Notes: a model not told the origin generated them from the sequence alone. Shown: positions 1 through 5,273, counted from the first letter of the stretch. The stretch: 5,274 nt of DNA from an uncultured Clostridia bacterium (GCA_944386315.1 CALXAS010000090.1:1-5274); one strand, 5' to 3'. Numbers and translations: made by a program.

Positions 1-84
1 ATTAAATTTTCGTTACAAAACTATTACTATGGGTGGACTGGATGGAATTTTACATTAAAACCATTATCTAGTAACTACAAATAA
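1..84 (+). CDS. possible C-terminal end of an upstream gene (partial, unidentified)
   Basis: Frame 1 is open from the window edge to a TAA at 82-84 and encodes 27 residues rich in aromatics, including YYYGWTGWNF near the middle and ending in SSNYK. The aromatic-rich tail would suit an extracellular or wall-associated protein, but I recognise no family. The stretch is too short to prove coding. Frame 2 is also open from base 2 to a TAA at 56-58, so the true frame is uncertain. The tRNA promoter begins only 17 bases after the frame-1 stop, which fits a gene ending here. Confidence 0.35.
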   Translation: MKFSLQNYYYGWTGWNFTLKPLSSNYK

Positions 85-101
85 CAATAATTTTTTAGGT
101 A

Positions 102-130
102 TTGACTTTTTTATTTTTCCCGTGTAAACT
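102..130 (+). promoter_or_regulatory. tRNA-Gly promoter
   Basis: TTGACT at 102-107 is followed after exactly 17 bases by TAAACT at 125-130. Transcription would start near 137, ten bases before the mature tRNA, which is typical spacing for a tRNA gene. A better -10 word, TATAAT at 136-141, is too far (28 bases) from this -35 box and has no -35 partner of its own. Confidence 0.6.
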
Positions 131-146
131 AAAAGTATAATTATTT

Positions 147-221
<75 letters not shown>

Positions 222-264
222 ATTTTTTACTTTTATTGCTAGCTAATTCCATACAAAATCACTT

Positions 265-300
265 AAAAATTGTTGGGTAGTCAGTTGTTTCTGACTACCC
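265..300 (-). terminator. intrinsic terminator of the polysaccharide deacetylase gene
   Basis: A perfect 10-bp stem pairs GGGTAGTCAG (275-284) with CTGACTACCC (291-300) around a 6-base loop. On the minus strand the stem is followed by AACAATTTTT (274-265), and it lies 35 bases past the deacetylase stop codon. On the plus strand no U tract follows, so it should mainly serve the minus strand. Confidence 0.7.
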
Positions 301-335
301 ACTCCATAAACACAATAAAATTTTTAGTTTCATTC

Positions 336-1136
336 CTAATTCGTGCAATTTATTTCCTCAATAATCTCTGCACCTGTCATCTCACAAGGAATATTCATTC
401 TCTTAATATAATCCTTATTAAAGTCATTAGAATAATTCATTCCTAAATCATATACTTGCATATCCATTCCATTTAATTTTAAAGTCCAAACCGTTTCTTT
501 CGTATATGCACCATAAGGGTAAGCAAATACTTTCAAATTTTTACTTCCTAACTTCTCTTCTATTATTTTATAAGATTCGATTACATCATCACGAATCTGT
601 CTAACAGGAAGTTTATCATAAAATACATGTCTTTTACTATGACTAAAAATTTCTACCAGACCGCTATCTTGCATTTCTCTGCACTGTTCCCAGCTTAAAT
701 ACTTTTTCCCATCCACTTCTTTTCCTATTTTATCCGTAACCACAAAAATAGACACTTTCACATTATATTTTTTTAAGATAGAAAAAATATACTCATAATT
801 GCTAGCATATCCATCATCAAAAGTAACTAAGATAGGTTTTTCTGGAAGAGATATTTTTCCATTATTTGCATCGTTCAGTTCTTGAAAAGAAATGAACGTA
901 TAACCATCTTCTAAGAGAGCCTTAATGTTTTCCTCATAACTTTGAGGAGTGTTAATATAGTTAAAATTATCAGGATCACTATCAGGAACTGTTGTTACAA
1001 AATCATGATAAAGTAATATTGGAATTTTTACATTAGCATTTTTACTTTTTTTAGTCTTAGGCAACATGACTAATGCAGTCACAATGATTAGCACTAAAAC
1101 TAATATAATCATCAAATATCTTTTTTTCAAATTCAT
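336..1136 (-). CDS. membrane-anchored polysaccharide deacetylase (NodB domain, IcaB/PgaB-like)
   Basis: The 266-residue protein has a short basic N terminus and a hydrophobic segment at about residues 8-25 that should anchor it with the catalytic domain outside the cell. LLYHDF (41-46) is the usual start of the fold. Motif 1 is TFDDGY at 105-110, with D107 as the likely base and D108 as metal ligand. Motif 2 is HSKRH at 166-170, with H166 and H170 as metal ligands. Motif 3 is FAYPYG (204-209), as in IcaB/PgaB. All catalytic metal ligands of carbohydrate esterase family 4 are present, so it is probably active, removing acetyl groups from an N-acetylhexosamine polymer. The gene is divergent from a GT2 synthase, which suggests that enzyme's product is the substrate. 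The Shine-Dalgarno AGAGGTGA abuts ATG 1136 with only 3 bases after AGAGG. TTG at codon 3 (1130) is 9 bases away and may be the true start. Confidence 0.9.
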   Translation of the reverse strand: MNLKKRYLMIILVLVLIIVTALVMLPKTKKSKNANVKIPILLYHDFVTTVPDSDPDNFNYINTPQSYEENIKALLEDGYTFISFQELNDANNGKISLPEKPILVTFDDGYASNYEYIFSILKKYNVKVSIFVVTDKIGKEVDGKKYLSWEQCREMQDSGLVEIFSHSKRHVFYDKLPVRQIRDDVIESYKIIEEKLGSKNLKVFAYPYGAYTKETVWTLKLNGMDMQVYDLGMNYSNDFNKDYIKRMNIPCEMTGAEIIEEINCTN

Positions 1137-1172
1137 TCACCTCTTATATATTCTATTCACTTCATACTTTTT

Positions 1173-1199
1173 TTGACAAGTTTTTACATTTTATATCAT
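1173..1199 (+). promoter_or_regulatory. candidate promoter of the GT2 glycosyltransferase gene
   Basis: A consensus TTGACA at 1173-1178 is followed after 15 bases by TATCAT at 1194-1199. The spacer is short, so this is only a reasonable candidate. Transcription would start near 1206, leaving a leader of about 35 bases. On the opposite strand TATAAA (1195-1190) could be the -10 of the deacetylase, but its -35 (TTATGA, 18 bases upstream) is poor. If both are used, the two -10 regions overlap. Confidence 0.4.
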
Positions 1200-1240
1200 T
1201 TTTCCCACATGCCTCATAAGATAGTACAGGGGTGATAACA

Positions 1241-2515
1241 ATGTTTTTAATATCCACTATGCTTTCTTTTGTATATTTGATTTGTGCAATTTTTATCAAT
1301 ATAAATTGGATAAATGATATAGCATGTTATTTTGGATATTTTCTATCCATATATATTGTACTTTTTATAGCATTGATACCAGGTTTTATCTATTTATTTA
1401 TGCTAATTAGTCTATTATGGAATAAAAAAGAAAAGAAGACAAATAACAAAAAAGAAGAAGATGTTACCATCTTAATACCAATGTATAATGCAGAAAAATC
1501 TATCCAAGAAACGATAGAATCTATTAAAAAGCAAAAATATTGTGGAAATGTCTATGTTACTATAATAGATGATGGTTCAACCGATGGATCGCTCAAGTTA
1601 TTAAAATCTATGAATCTAGGTCCAGAAATAACTATATTAGAATTAGAGCATAAAGGAAAAGCCTATGCTTTAAATGAAGGATTAAAGCATGTAAAAACAG
1701 AATATACCATTACTGTAGATAGTGACACTACTCTTCATCCATTAGCAGTTAGAAATATAATGCATCAATTATTAAATTCGAATAAAAAAACAGTAGCCAC
1801 AGCTGGATGCTTATTTGTTAAAAATGCTAAAAAAAGTTTTATTACCAAATTACAAGAATGGGATTATACTTTAGGAATATTTGGTGTAAAACTATATCAA
1901 GGTAACTACAATTCAACACTGGTTGCACAGGGTGCATTTAGTGCTTATAAAACCAAAATTTTAAAACAGATAGGCGGATGGCAAAATTGCGTAGGAGAAG
2001 ATATTGTTTTAACTTGGGAATTATTAAGCAAAGGATATGAAACTAATTTTGCAAAAAATGCAATTGCTTTTACAGAAGTTCCTGAAACATTCCAAAAATT
2101 GGGACATCAAAGAAAAAGATGGGCTAGAAGTATGATAGAGGCCTTTAAAAGAGTGAAAATTATAACATCTAAAAATCTTAACTTTAAATCAAAATTCTTA
2201 ATGTGCTTAAATGTATTTTTCCCTTTTATAGACCTTGCACTTCTTATTTTTATACCACTTGGACTAATTTTATTAGCGTTTGGCAATCAATTATTAATTG
2301 GTTGGTTGACTCTACTTGTCATTTTCCTTGGAATGCTACTTTGCCTAGTTATTGAAATTAAGAGAAAAAATATGTTAAGAGAAATGGAATGTAAATTAGA
2401 ACGAAGAAGTATATTAGCGTTTATATTTTACGTTTTATTGTATGCATTTATTCTAGCTCCTTATTGTTTAATAGGATATATTTCTGAACTAATAAATTCT
2501 AAGAAAGAATGGTAA
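1241..2515 (+). CDS. processive GT2 membrane glycosyltransferase (IcaA/PgaC-like polysaccharide synthase)
   Basis: The 424-residue protein matches the size of IcaA (about 410). Two N-terminal membrane segments (about 1-20 and 31-58) precede a cytoplasmic GT-A domain. It starts at VTILIPMYN (75-83) and carries the UDP-binding DDGST (110-114), the DSD metal motif (160-162), GED with the probable catalytic Asp (252-254) and QRKRW (290-294), the QxxRW signature of processive synthases. Three C-terminal membrane stretches follow (about 320-347, 350-371, 390-413). It should polymerise a UDP-sugar at the inner membrane face and export the chain. GlcNAc is the best guess because of the divergent deacetylase, but hyaluronan- or cellulose-like products are not excluded. 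I start at ATG 1241: AGGGGTGAT (1228-1236) is its ribosome binding site, and an in-frame GTG at 1232 lies inside that site. The gene is monocistronic. Confidence 0.92.
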   Translation: MFLISTMLSFVYLICAIFININWINDIACYFGYFLSIYIVLFIALIPGFIYLFMLISLLWNKKEKKTNNKKEEDVTILIPMYNAEKSIQETIESIKKQKYCGNVYVTIIDDGSTDGSLKLLKSMNLGPEITILELEHKGKAYALNEGLKHVKTEYTITVDSDTTLHPLAVRNIMHQLLNSNKKTVATAGCLFVKNAKKSFITKLQEWDYTLGIFGVKLYQGNYNSTLVAQGAFSAYKTKILKQIGGWQNCVGEDIVLTWELLSKGYETNFAKNAIAFTEVPETFQKLGHQRKRWARSMIEAFKRVKIITSKNLNFKSKFLMCLNVFFPFIDLALLIFIPLGLILLAFGNQLLIGWLTLLVIFLGMLLCLVIEIKRKNMLREMECKLERRSILAFIFYVLLYAFILAPYCLIGYISELINSKKEW

Positions 2516-2519
2516 CTTT

Positions 2520-2553
2520 CTCAAAAGCCTTAGTAGAATCTAAGGCTTTTGAG
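2520..2553 (+). terminator. terminator of the glycosyltransferase gene
   Basis: A perfect 14-bp stem pairs 2520-2533 with 2540-2553 around the loop tagaat, starting 5 bases past the stop codon. The GC-containing core GCCTTAG/CTAAGGC is flanked by AAAA and TTTT, so the core can act as an intrinsic terminator in either direction. The U run lies in the 3' arm rather than after it. Confidence 0.75.
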
Positions 2554-2589
2554 TTATGTATGACCTATTTCTTCACTTGCATTTAAAAC

Positions 2590-2630
2590 AAAAAATACAA
2601 TAGTAGCTTTTATGCCCTATTGTATTTTTT
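2590..2630 (-). terminator. terminator of the DUF362 gene (bidirectional)
   Basis: A perfect 14-bp stem pairs 2590-2603 with 2617-2630 around a 13-base loop. It begins 2 bases past the DUF362 stop codon on the minus strand, where the 3' arm ends in a run of T. The stem is AT-rich (3 G/C pairs), so it is weaker than its length suggests. With the hairpin at 2520-2553 it insulates two convergent genes. Confidence 0.7.
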
Positions 2631-2632
2631 CC

Positions 2633-3502
2633 TTAATCTATAGAAATAAGTTCGTATTCTCTTGTTCCAAAGCCTAAATCTGCAGCTGCTTCTATTGTAT
2701 GAATTCCATGTTGTCTTTCTACTCTTTCTACAAAATGGTCTCTTCCTGGATCTTTAGATTGATAGATAAAATCTATACAAGCTTGATCAACAGCAATTGG
2801 ATCTGTTCCTGCCACAATACCAATATCTTTCATACATGGATCTTCTGCTACAGAACAACAGTCACAATCTACAGATAAATTGCACATTACATTAATATAT
2901 ACAATTCTATCTTTAAAAAATTCATGTACGGTAGAAGCTGCGTCTGCCATTGACTCTAAAAATTTATCTTGTTCTGTTTCAAAGAAAGTTTTGGTATCTC
3001 CTGCTCCGTGTATAATTGCTTTTCCATAAGAAGATGCACAACCAATAGATAATTGTTTTAATGCTCCTCCATATCCTCCCATAGGATGCCCTTTGAAATG
3101 AGATAGCACTAACATAGAATCATACTTATCGATATCTTTTCCTACATAATTTTTCGTTAATATTTTTCCATTTTTTACTTCTAATACTTTATCTGGTCCT
3201 TCTGCATCCATTAAATCTACATCAAAATATTTTGTCCACCCATGATCTTCTATCAATTTTTTATGCTTTTGGGTAGTATTTCTCTCTCCTTCATATGCTG
3301 TGTTACACTCTACTACTGTTCCATTTACATGTTCTACAATTTTCTTTACAAACTCTGGCTTAATATAGTTTTGGTTTCCTGCTTCTCCTGAATGTAATTT
3401 TACAGCTACTTTCCCTGGTAATTTTACACCTACAGTTTCATACATTTTTACTACGCTCTCTGGCGTAATTTCTTTTGTAAAATATACTTTTGCTTTTTCC
3501 AT
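2633..3502 (-). CDS. DUF362 family protein lacking the ferredoxin insert
   Basis: The 289-residue soluble protein has no signal peptide or membrane segment. Family landmarks are KLHSGEAGNQNYIKPEFV (35-52), SHFKGHPMGGYGGALKQLSI (134-153) followed by GCAS, DCDCC (212-216) with C223 nearby, and GTDPIAVDQACIDFI (232-246). From my knowledge of the family, many members carry a two-cluster 4Fe-4S ferredoxin domain inserted after the GCAS-GK segment. Here that place (about 161-182) is a short linker without a CxxCxxC motif. The remaining cysteines C207, C213, C215, C216 and C223 could bind a metal or cluster or act as redox thiols, which is inference. The biochemical role of the family is not established. 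AAAGGAG seven bases before ATG 3502 fixes the start. The CMD-cupin gene ends 99 bp upstream on the same strand with no visible terminator, so the two may share a transcript. Confidence 0.88.
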   Translation of the reverse strand: MEKAKVYFTKEITPESVVKMYETVGVKLPGKVAVKLHSGEAGNQNYIKPEFVKKIVEHVNGTVVECNTAYEGERNTTQKHKKLIEDHGWTKYFDVDLMDAEGPDKVLEVKNGKILTKNYVGKDIDKYDSMLVLSHFKGHPMGGYGGALKQLSIGCASSYGKAIIHGAGDTKTFFETEQDKFLESMADAASTVHEFFKDRIVYINVMCNLSVDCDCCSVAEDPCMKDIGIVAGTDPIAVDQACIDFIYQSKDPGRDHFVERVERQHGIHTIEAAADLGFGTREYELISID

Positions 3503-3530
3503 CTTTTTACTCCTTTACATTTTCTATATT

Positions 3531-3564
3531 TAGGTTTTTTGTAAAGTTTTCACCTATAAACCTA
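3531..3564. promoter_or_regulatory. small dyad between the CMD-cupin and DUF362 genes
   Basis: TAGGTTT (3531-3537) and AAACCTA (3558-3564) form a perfect 7-bp inverted repeat with a 20-base gap, and a further ACCTA sits at 3552-3556. There is no U tract, so it does not look like a terminator. It lies 29 bases or more upstream of the DUF362 start and could be an operator or mRNA hairpin. No convincing promoter for the DUF362 gene is visible here; TATAGA on the minus strand lacks a good -35. Confidence 0.25.
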
Positions 3565-3601
3565 TTTTACTCGTTTCATATTTTTATCTAGAGCTTTCCT
3601 C

Positions 3602-4345
3602 TTATAATTTATAATACTCTTCATCCGTAACTGGCTCATACCATTTGTTAGATGTCTCTTCTCCTGGTACTTCTACAGCTAAATGACTAAACCAAGCATC
3701 TTTTTTTTCTTCATTCCAATGTTTTACATTAGCAGGAATGACAACTACGTCTCCTGGTTTTAAACTTTGTGCTTCTTTTCCCTCTTCTTGATACCAACCT
3801 TCACCTTCTACACATACAAGAATTTGTCCTCCACCTTTGCTTGCATGATGTATGTGCCAATTATTTCTACATCCTGGTTCAAATGTTACATTCGCAATAG
3901 ATACTACGGAAGAACCTGGTTTCGTTAATGGTTTTAAATAAGATTGACCAATAAAATATTGTGCATAGGCAGTATTTGGTTCTCCCATTCCAAACATTCC
4001 ACCATGATTTTCTTCTTTTTCTGTATCGTCTCCATAAACTTCCTTTGCTATATTAAATGTTGCCCATGCATTTGGCCATCCTGCATAAAAGGCTGCATGT
4101 GTAATAATCTCTGCCATTTCTTCTTTTGTAATTCCATTCTTTTTTGCATTCATAATATGGCTTTTAAGAGAATTATCAAATAAACCTTTTCCCATAAACA
4201 CACATATTGTAATAAGTGACCTATCTCTTAAAGATAATTTGTCTTCTCTAGACCATACTTCTCCAAATAATACATCATCATTTAACTGCGCAAATTTAGG
4301 GGCAAACTCTCCTAAATTGTCACGTCCTGCTGTTTGTTTTACCAT
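3602..4345 (-). CDS. carboxymuconolactone decarboxylase-like / cupin fusion protein
   Basis: The 247-residue cytoplasmic protein joins two small domains. Residues about 22-105 are a CMD (AhpD-fold) domain with LRDRSLITICVF (39-50), H63 and NGITKEEMAEIITHAAFYAGW (70-90 region). It has one cysteine (C48) and no CxxC, so it is not an AhpD-type thiol reductase. Residues about 146-226 are a cupin with HIHH (164-167), GxGWYQEEG and PGDVVVIPANVKHW (197-210, H209). The motif-1 glutamate seems to be Q174, leaving H164, H166, Q174 and H209 as metal ligands. The substrate is unknown; detoxification of a reactive carbonyl or quinone is an inference from the promoter. GGGAGG seven bases before ATG 4345 fixes the start. 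An in-frame ATG at 4396 would begin at the predicted transcription start with no ribosome binding site. The DUF362 gene follows 99 bp downstream. Confidence 0.9.
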   Translation of the reverse strand: MVKQTAGRDNLGEFAPKFAQLNDDVLFGEVWSREDKLSLRDRSLITICVFMGKGLFDNSLKSHIMNAKKNGITKEEMAEIITHAAFYAGWPNAWATFNIAKEVYGDDTEKEENHGGMFGMGEPNTAYAQYFIGQSYLKPLTKPGSSVVSIANVTFEPGCRNNWHIHHASKGGGQILVCVEGEGWYQEEGKEAQSLKPGDVVVIPANVKHWNEEKKDAWFSHLAVEVPGEETSNKWYEPVTDEEYYKL

Positions 4346-4406
4346 ATTGATTCCTCCCTTACTATTATTCTTTCCTTTATAAAAGAATCTAACCATTTTT
4401 ATTTAT

Positions 4407-4437
4407 TTTATATCATTTAGAGTACACTTTAAGTCAA
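4407..4437 (-). promoter_or_regulatory. MerR-type promoter and operator of the CMD-cupin gene
   Basis: On the minus strand TTGACT (4437-4432) and TATAAA (4412-4407) are separated by exactly 19 bases. The spacer region holds an inverted repeat, CTTAAAG (4433-4427), N4, CTCTAAA (4422-4416), with 5 of 7 positions symmetric. An over-long 19-bp spacer filled by a dyad is the hallmark of promoters activated by DNA-twisting MerR-family regulators. From memory, CTTAAAG-N4-CTTTAAG is the site described for Bacillus AdhR, whose regulon includes a CMD-family gene. Transcription would start near 4400, giving a leader of about 55 bases to ATG 4345. The regulator gene is not in the window. Confidence 0.7.
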
Positions 4438-4498
4438 TAGTTTTTTAATTTTTTCTATAAAAAGAAAAGTAATCTACAAATATGCAATTTAAATATTG

Positions 4499-4548
4499 AA
4501 AAAACAAGCATTTTGAAATGAAATAAAATTTCAAAACGCTTGTTTTTT
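4499..4548 (-). terminator. terminator of the 114-residue protein gene
   Basis: A 21-bp stem pairs 4499-4519 with 4528-4548 around an 8-base loop. The single exception, 4510 with 4537, is a G-U pair on the minus strand but an A-C mismatch on the plus strand, so the hairpin fits minus-strand RNA better. The 3' arm ends in TTTTTT, and the stem starts 6 bases past the stop codon. It should separate this unit from the CMD-cupin gene. Confidence 0.85.
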
Positions 4549-4554
4549 ATAAAT

Positions 4555-4899
4555 TCAAGAAATATATTCTTTATTTTTTAATCTTACAGCAGCATAAATC
4601 GCTTTTTCATTTGACATATCTGTCCACCCTCCTTGAATAATTTCATCCGGAGTGGTGTGATAAAGATATGCAGCTGTAACAATTACGTCCTTTGACCAAT
4701 TATAAGTAAAAGAGTCAAAGAAATCCAGTTCTGGATTTTCTCCATAAAGAATATCATATCCCTTTTTAACAAATTCGCGCGTTAATCGTGCCATACGTGA
4801 ATTATTTTCAGGTGGATATCTTCCTTGAATTTCTTCTTTCGTAAGCATCCGTGCATTATGAAGAAACTTTCCTCCATAAGAGCTTTCCCATTCTGCCAT
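4555..4899 (-). CDS. hypothetical protein, 114 residues
   Basis: I do not recognise this protein. AAGGAGG eight bases before ATG 4899 and a strong terminator just after the TGA show a real, self-contained gene. The product is soluble, has no signal peptide or membrane segment and no cysteine. It is rich in charged and aromatic residues (for example FVKKGYDILYGENPELDFF at about 43-61, then FTYNWSKDVIVTAAYLYHTT). The pattern suggests a small mostly helical domain, possibly preceded by a flexible N terminus with MAEWESSYGGKF. No catalytic motif stands out. It is monocistronic. Upstream, half-sites resembling the neighbouring MerR-type operator hint at shared control, which is inference. Confidence 0.8.
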   Translation of the reverse strand: MAEWESSYGGKFLHNARMLTKEEIQGRYPPENNSRMARLTREFVKKGYDILYGENPELDFFDSFTYNWSKDVIVTAAYLYHTTPDEIIQGGWTDMSNEKAIYAAVRLKNKEYIS

Positions 4900-4923
4900 T
4901 GATTTTTCCTCCTTAACAAATAG

Positions 4924-4938
4924 TTTAGAGTTACTTTA
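4924..4938 (-). promoter_or_regulatory. second operator-like copy upstream of the 114-residue protein gene
   Basis: On the plus strand TTTAGAGT (4924-4931), one T, and ACTTTA (4933-4938) repeat the two half-sites at 4416-4423 and 4426-4431, where the gap is two bases. It lies 25 bases upstream of ATG 4899, just before the ribosome binding site. There is no -35/-10 pair around it, so it could only be a roadblock site, a relic or chance. Confidence 0.3.
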
Positions 4939-4966
4939 GGTATTTTGTATTACCAACCTCCCATTT

Positions 4967-4978
4967 CAATAATTATTG
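4967..4978. repeat. perfect 12-bp palindrome CAATAATTATTG
   Basis: The 12 bases are their own reverse complement. They lie just downstream of the predicted transcription start of the 114-residue protein gene, where a repressor could act. Ten of the 12 bases are A/T in an AT-rich region, so chance is a real alternative. Confidence 0.25.
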
Positions 4979-4987
4979 TTAAAAGTT

Positions 4988-5016
4988 ACTATATTCAAAA
5001 CTTGCTTACCAGCAAG
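4988..5016 (-). promoter_or_regulatory. weak promoter with dyad, candidate for the 114-residue protein gene
   Basis: On the minus strand TATAGT (4993-4988) lies 16 bases after TTGCTG (5015-5010). The -35 box matches the consensus only at TTG. It falls inside a perfect 6-bp inverted repeat, CTTGCT (5001-5006) and AGCAAG (5011-5016) with a 4-base centre. A weak -35 covered by a dyad suggests regulation by a bound protein. Transcription would start near 4981, giving a leader of about 80 bases. Confidence 0.35.
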
Positions 5017-5090
5017 ATAATTAAATTATGTAGATATTTTACCATATTTTATGTATTTTCACAATAAAATCAGAAATTTTTTTGCAAAAG

Positions 5091-5124
5091 AAAAAATCAA
5101 CCAGATTTTATTTTCTGATTGATT
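5091..5124 (-). terminator. minus-strand terminator, distal of a tandem pair
   Basis: An 11-bp stem pairs 5095-5105 with 5114-5124 around an 8-base loop. One pair is a G-U wobble on the minus strand and an A-C mismatch on the plus strand. On the minus strand the 3' arm runs into TTTTTT, then C and TTTT. It would end transcripts coming from the right edge. Confidence 0.75.
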
Positions 5125-5153
5125 ACATTAAAATTACACTATTTTTTATAATT

Positions 5154-5182
5154 AAAAAACCTCTAGTCGTTAAAACTAAAGG
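5154..5182 (-). terminator. minus-strand terminator, proximal of a tandem pair
   Basis: On the minus strand CCTTTAGT (5182-5175) pairs with ACTAGAGG (5167-5160) around a 7-base loop, with one U-G wobble that is an A-C mismatch on the other strand. Six T (5159-5154) follow at once. Together with the hairpin 30 bases further on, it is a double stop for a minus-strand transcript whose gene is not in the window. Confidence 0.75.
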
Positions 5183-5243
5183 GATTTATTGTTTTTATTG
5201 GTGCCAACGACGTAGATATTTACAACTCATTGGCTCTCTTGAC

Positions 5244-5263
5244 GATTGATATTAAAATCAATC
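5244..5263. promoter_or_regulatory. inverted repeat GATTGAT-N6-ATCAATC, possible operator
   Basis: A perfect 7-bp inverted repeat with a 6-base centre (ATTAAA) overlaps the -35 box of the plus-strand promoter at 5246-5273. Size and symmetry suit a dimeric repressor such as a TetR-type protein. It may instead be the stem of a minus-strand RNA hairpin. Confidence 0.4.
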
Positions 5264-5273
5264 AAGCTATAAT
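5246..5273 (+). promoter_or_regulatory. promoter for a plus-strand gene beyond the right edge
   Basis: TTGATA (5246-5251) and a perfect TATAAT (5268-5273) are 16 bases apart, the best-scoring -35/-10 pair in the window by eye. An upstream TTGACG (5239-5244) is too far away (23 bases) to be its partner. Transcription would start just past the window. Confidence 0.45.

Noticed and set aside
2..58. Frame-2 open stub ending in GGLDGILH as the end of an upstream gene.
   Set aside because: It is shorter than the frame-1 stub and cannot be told from chance; I list frame 1 with low confidence.
136..141. TATAAT as the -10 box of the tRNA promoter.
   Set aside because: The only good -35 box is 28 bases away and no alternative is present at 16-18 bases.
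1150..1179. Minus-strand promoter TTGTCA-N18-TAGAAT for the deacetylase.
   Set aside because: The boxes fit well, but transcription would start inside the Shine-Dalgarno sequence, leaving no usable ribosome binding site.
1232..1240. GTG at 1232 as start of the glycosyltransferase.
   Set aside because: It is part of the AGGGGTGAT ribosome binding site that serves ATG 1241.
3944..4183. Open plus-strand frame of 79 codons with many Cys, Phe and Ile residues.
   Set aside because: It lies antisense inside the CMD-cupin gene, has no ribosome binding site, and its composition is what the reverse complement of an AT-rich gene gives.
4346..4396. N-terminal extension of 17 residues on the CMD-cupin protein (start at 4396).
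   Set aside because: ATG 4345 has a GGGAGG at ideal spacing, while ATG 4396 has none and would sit within a few bases of the predicted transcription start.
5063..5112. AATAAAATC and GATTTTATT pairing as an antiterminator for the hairpin at 5095-5124.
   Set aside because: The pairing is AT-only apart from one base pair, lies downstream of the terminator on the transcribed strand, and is expected by chance here.
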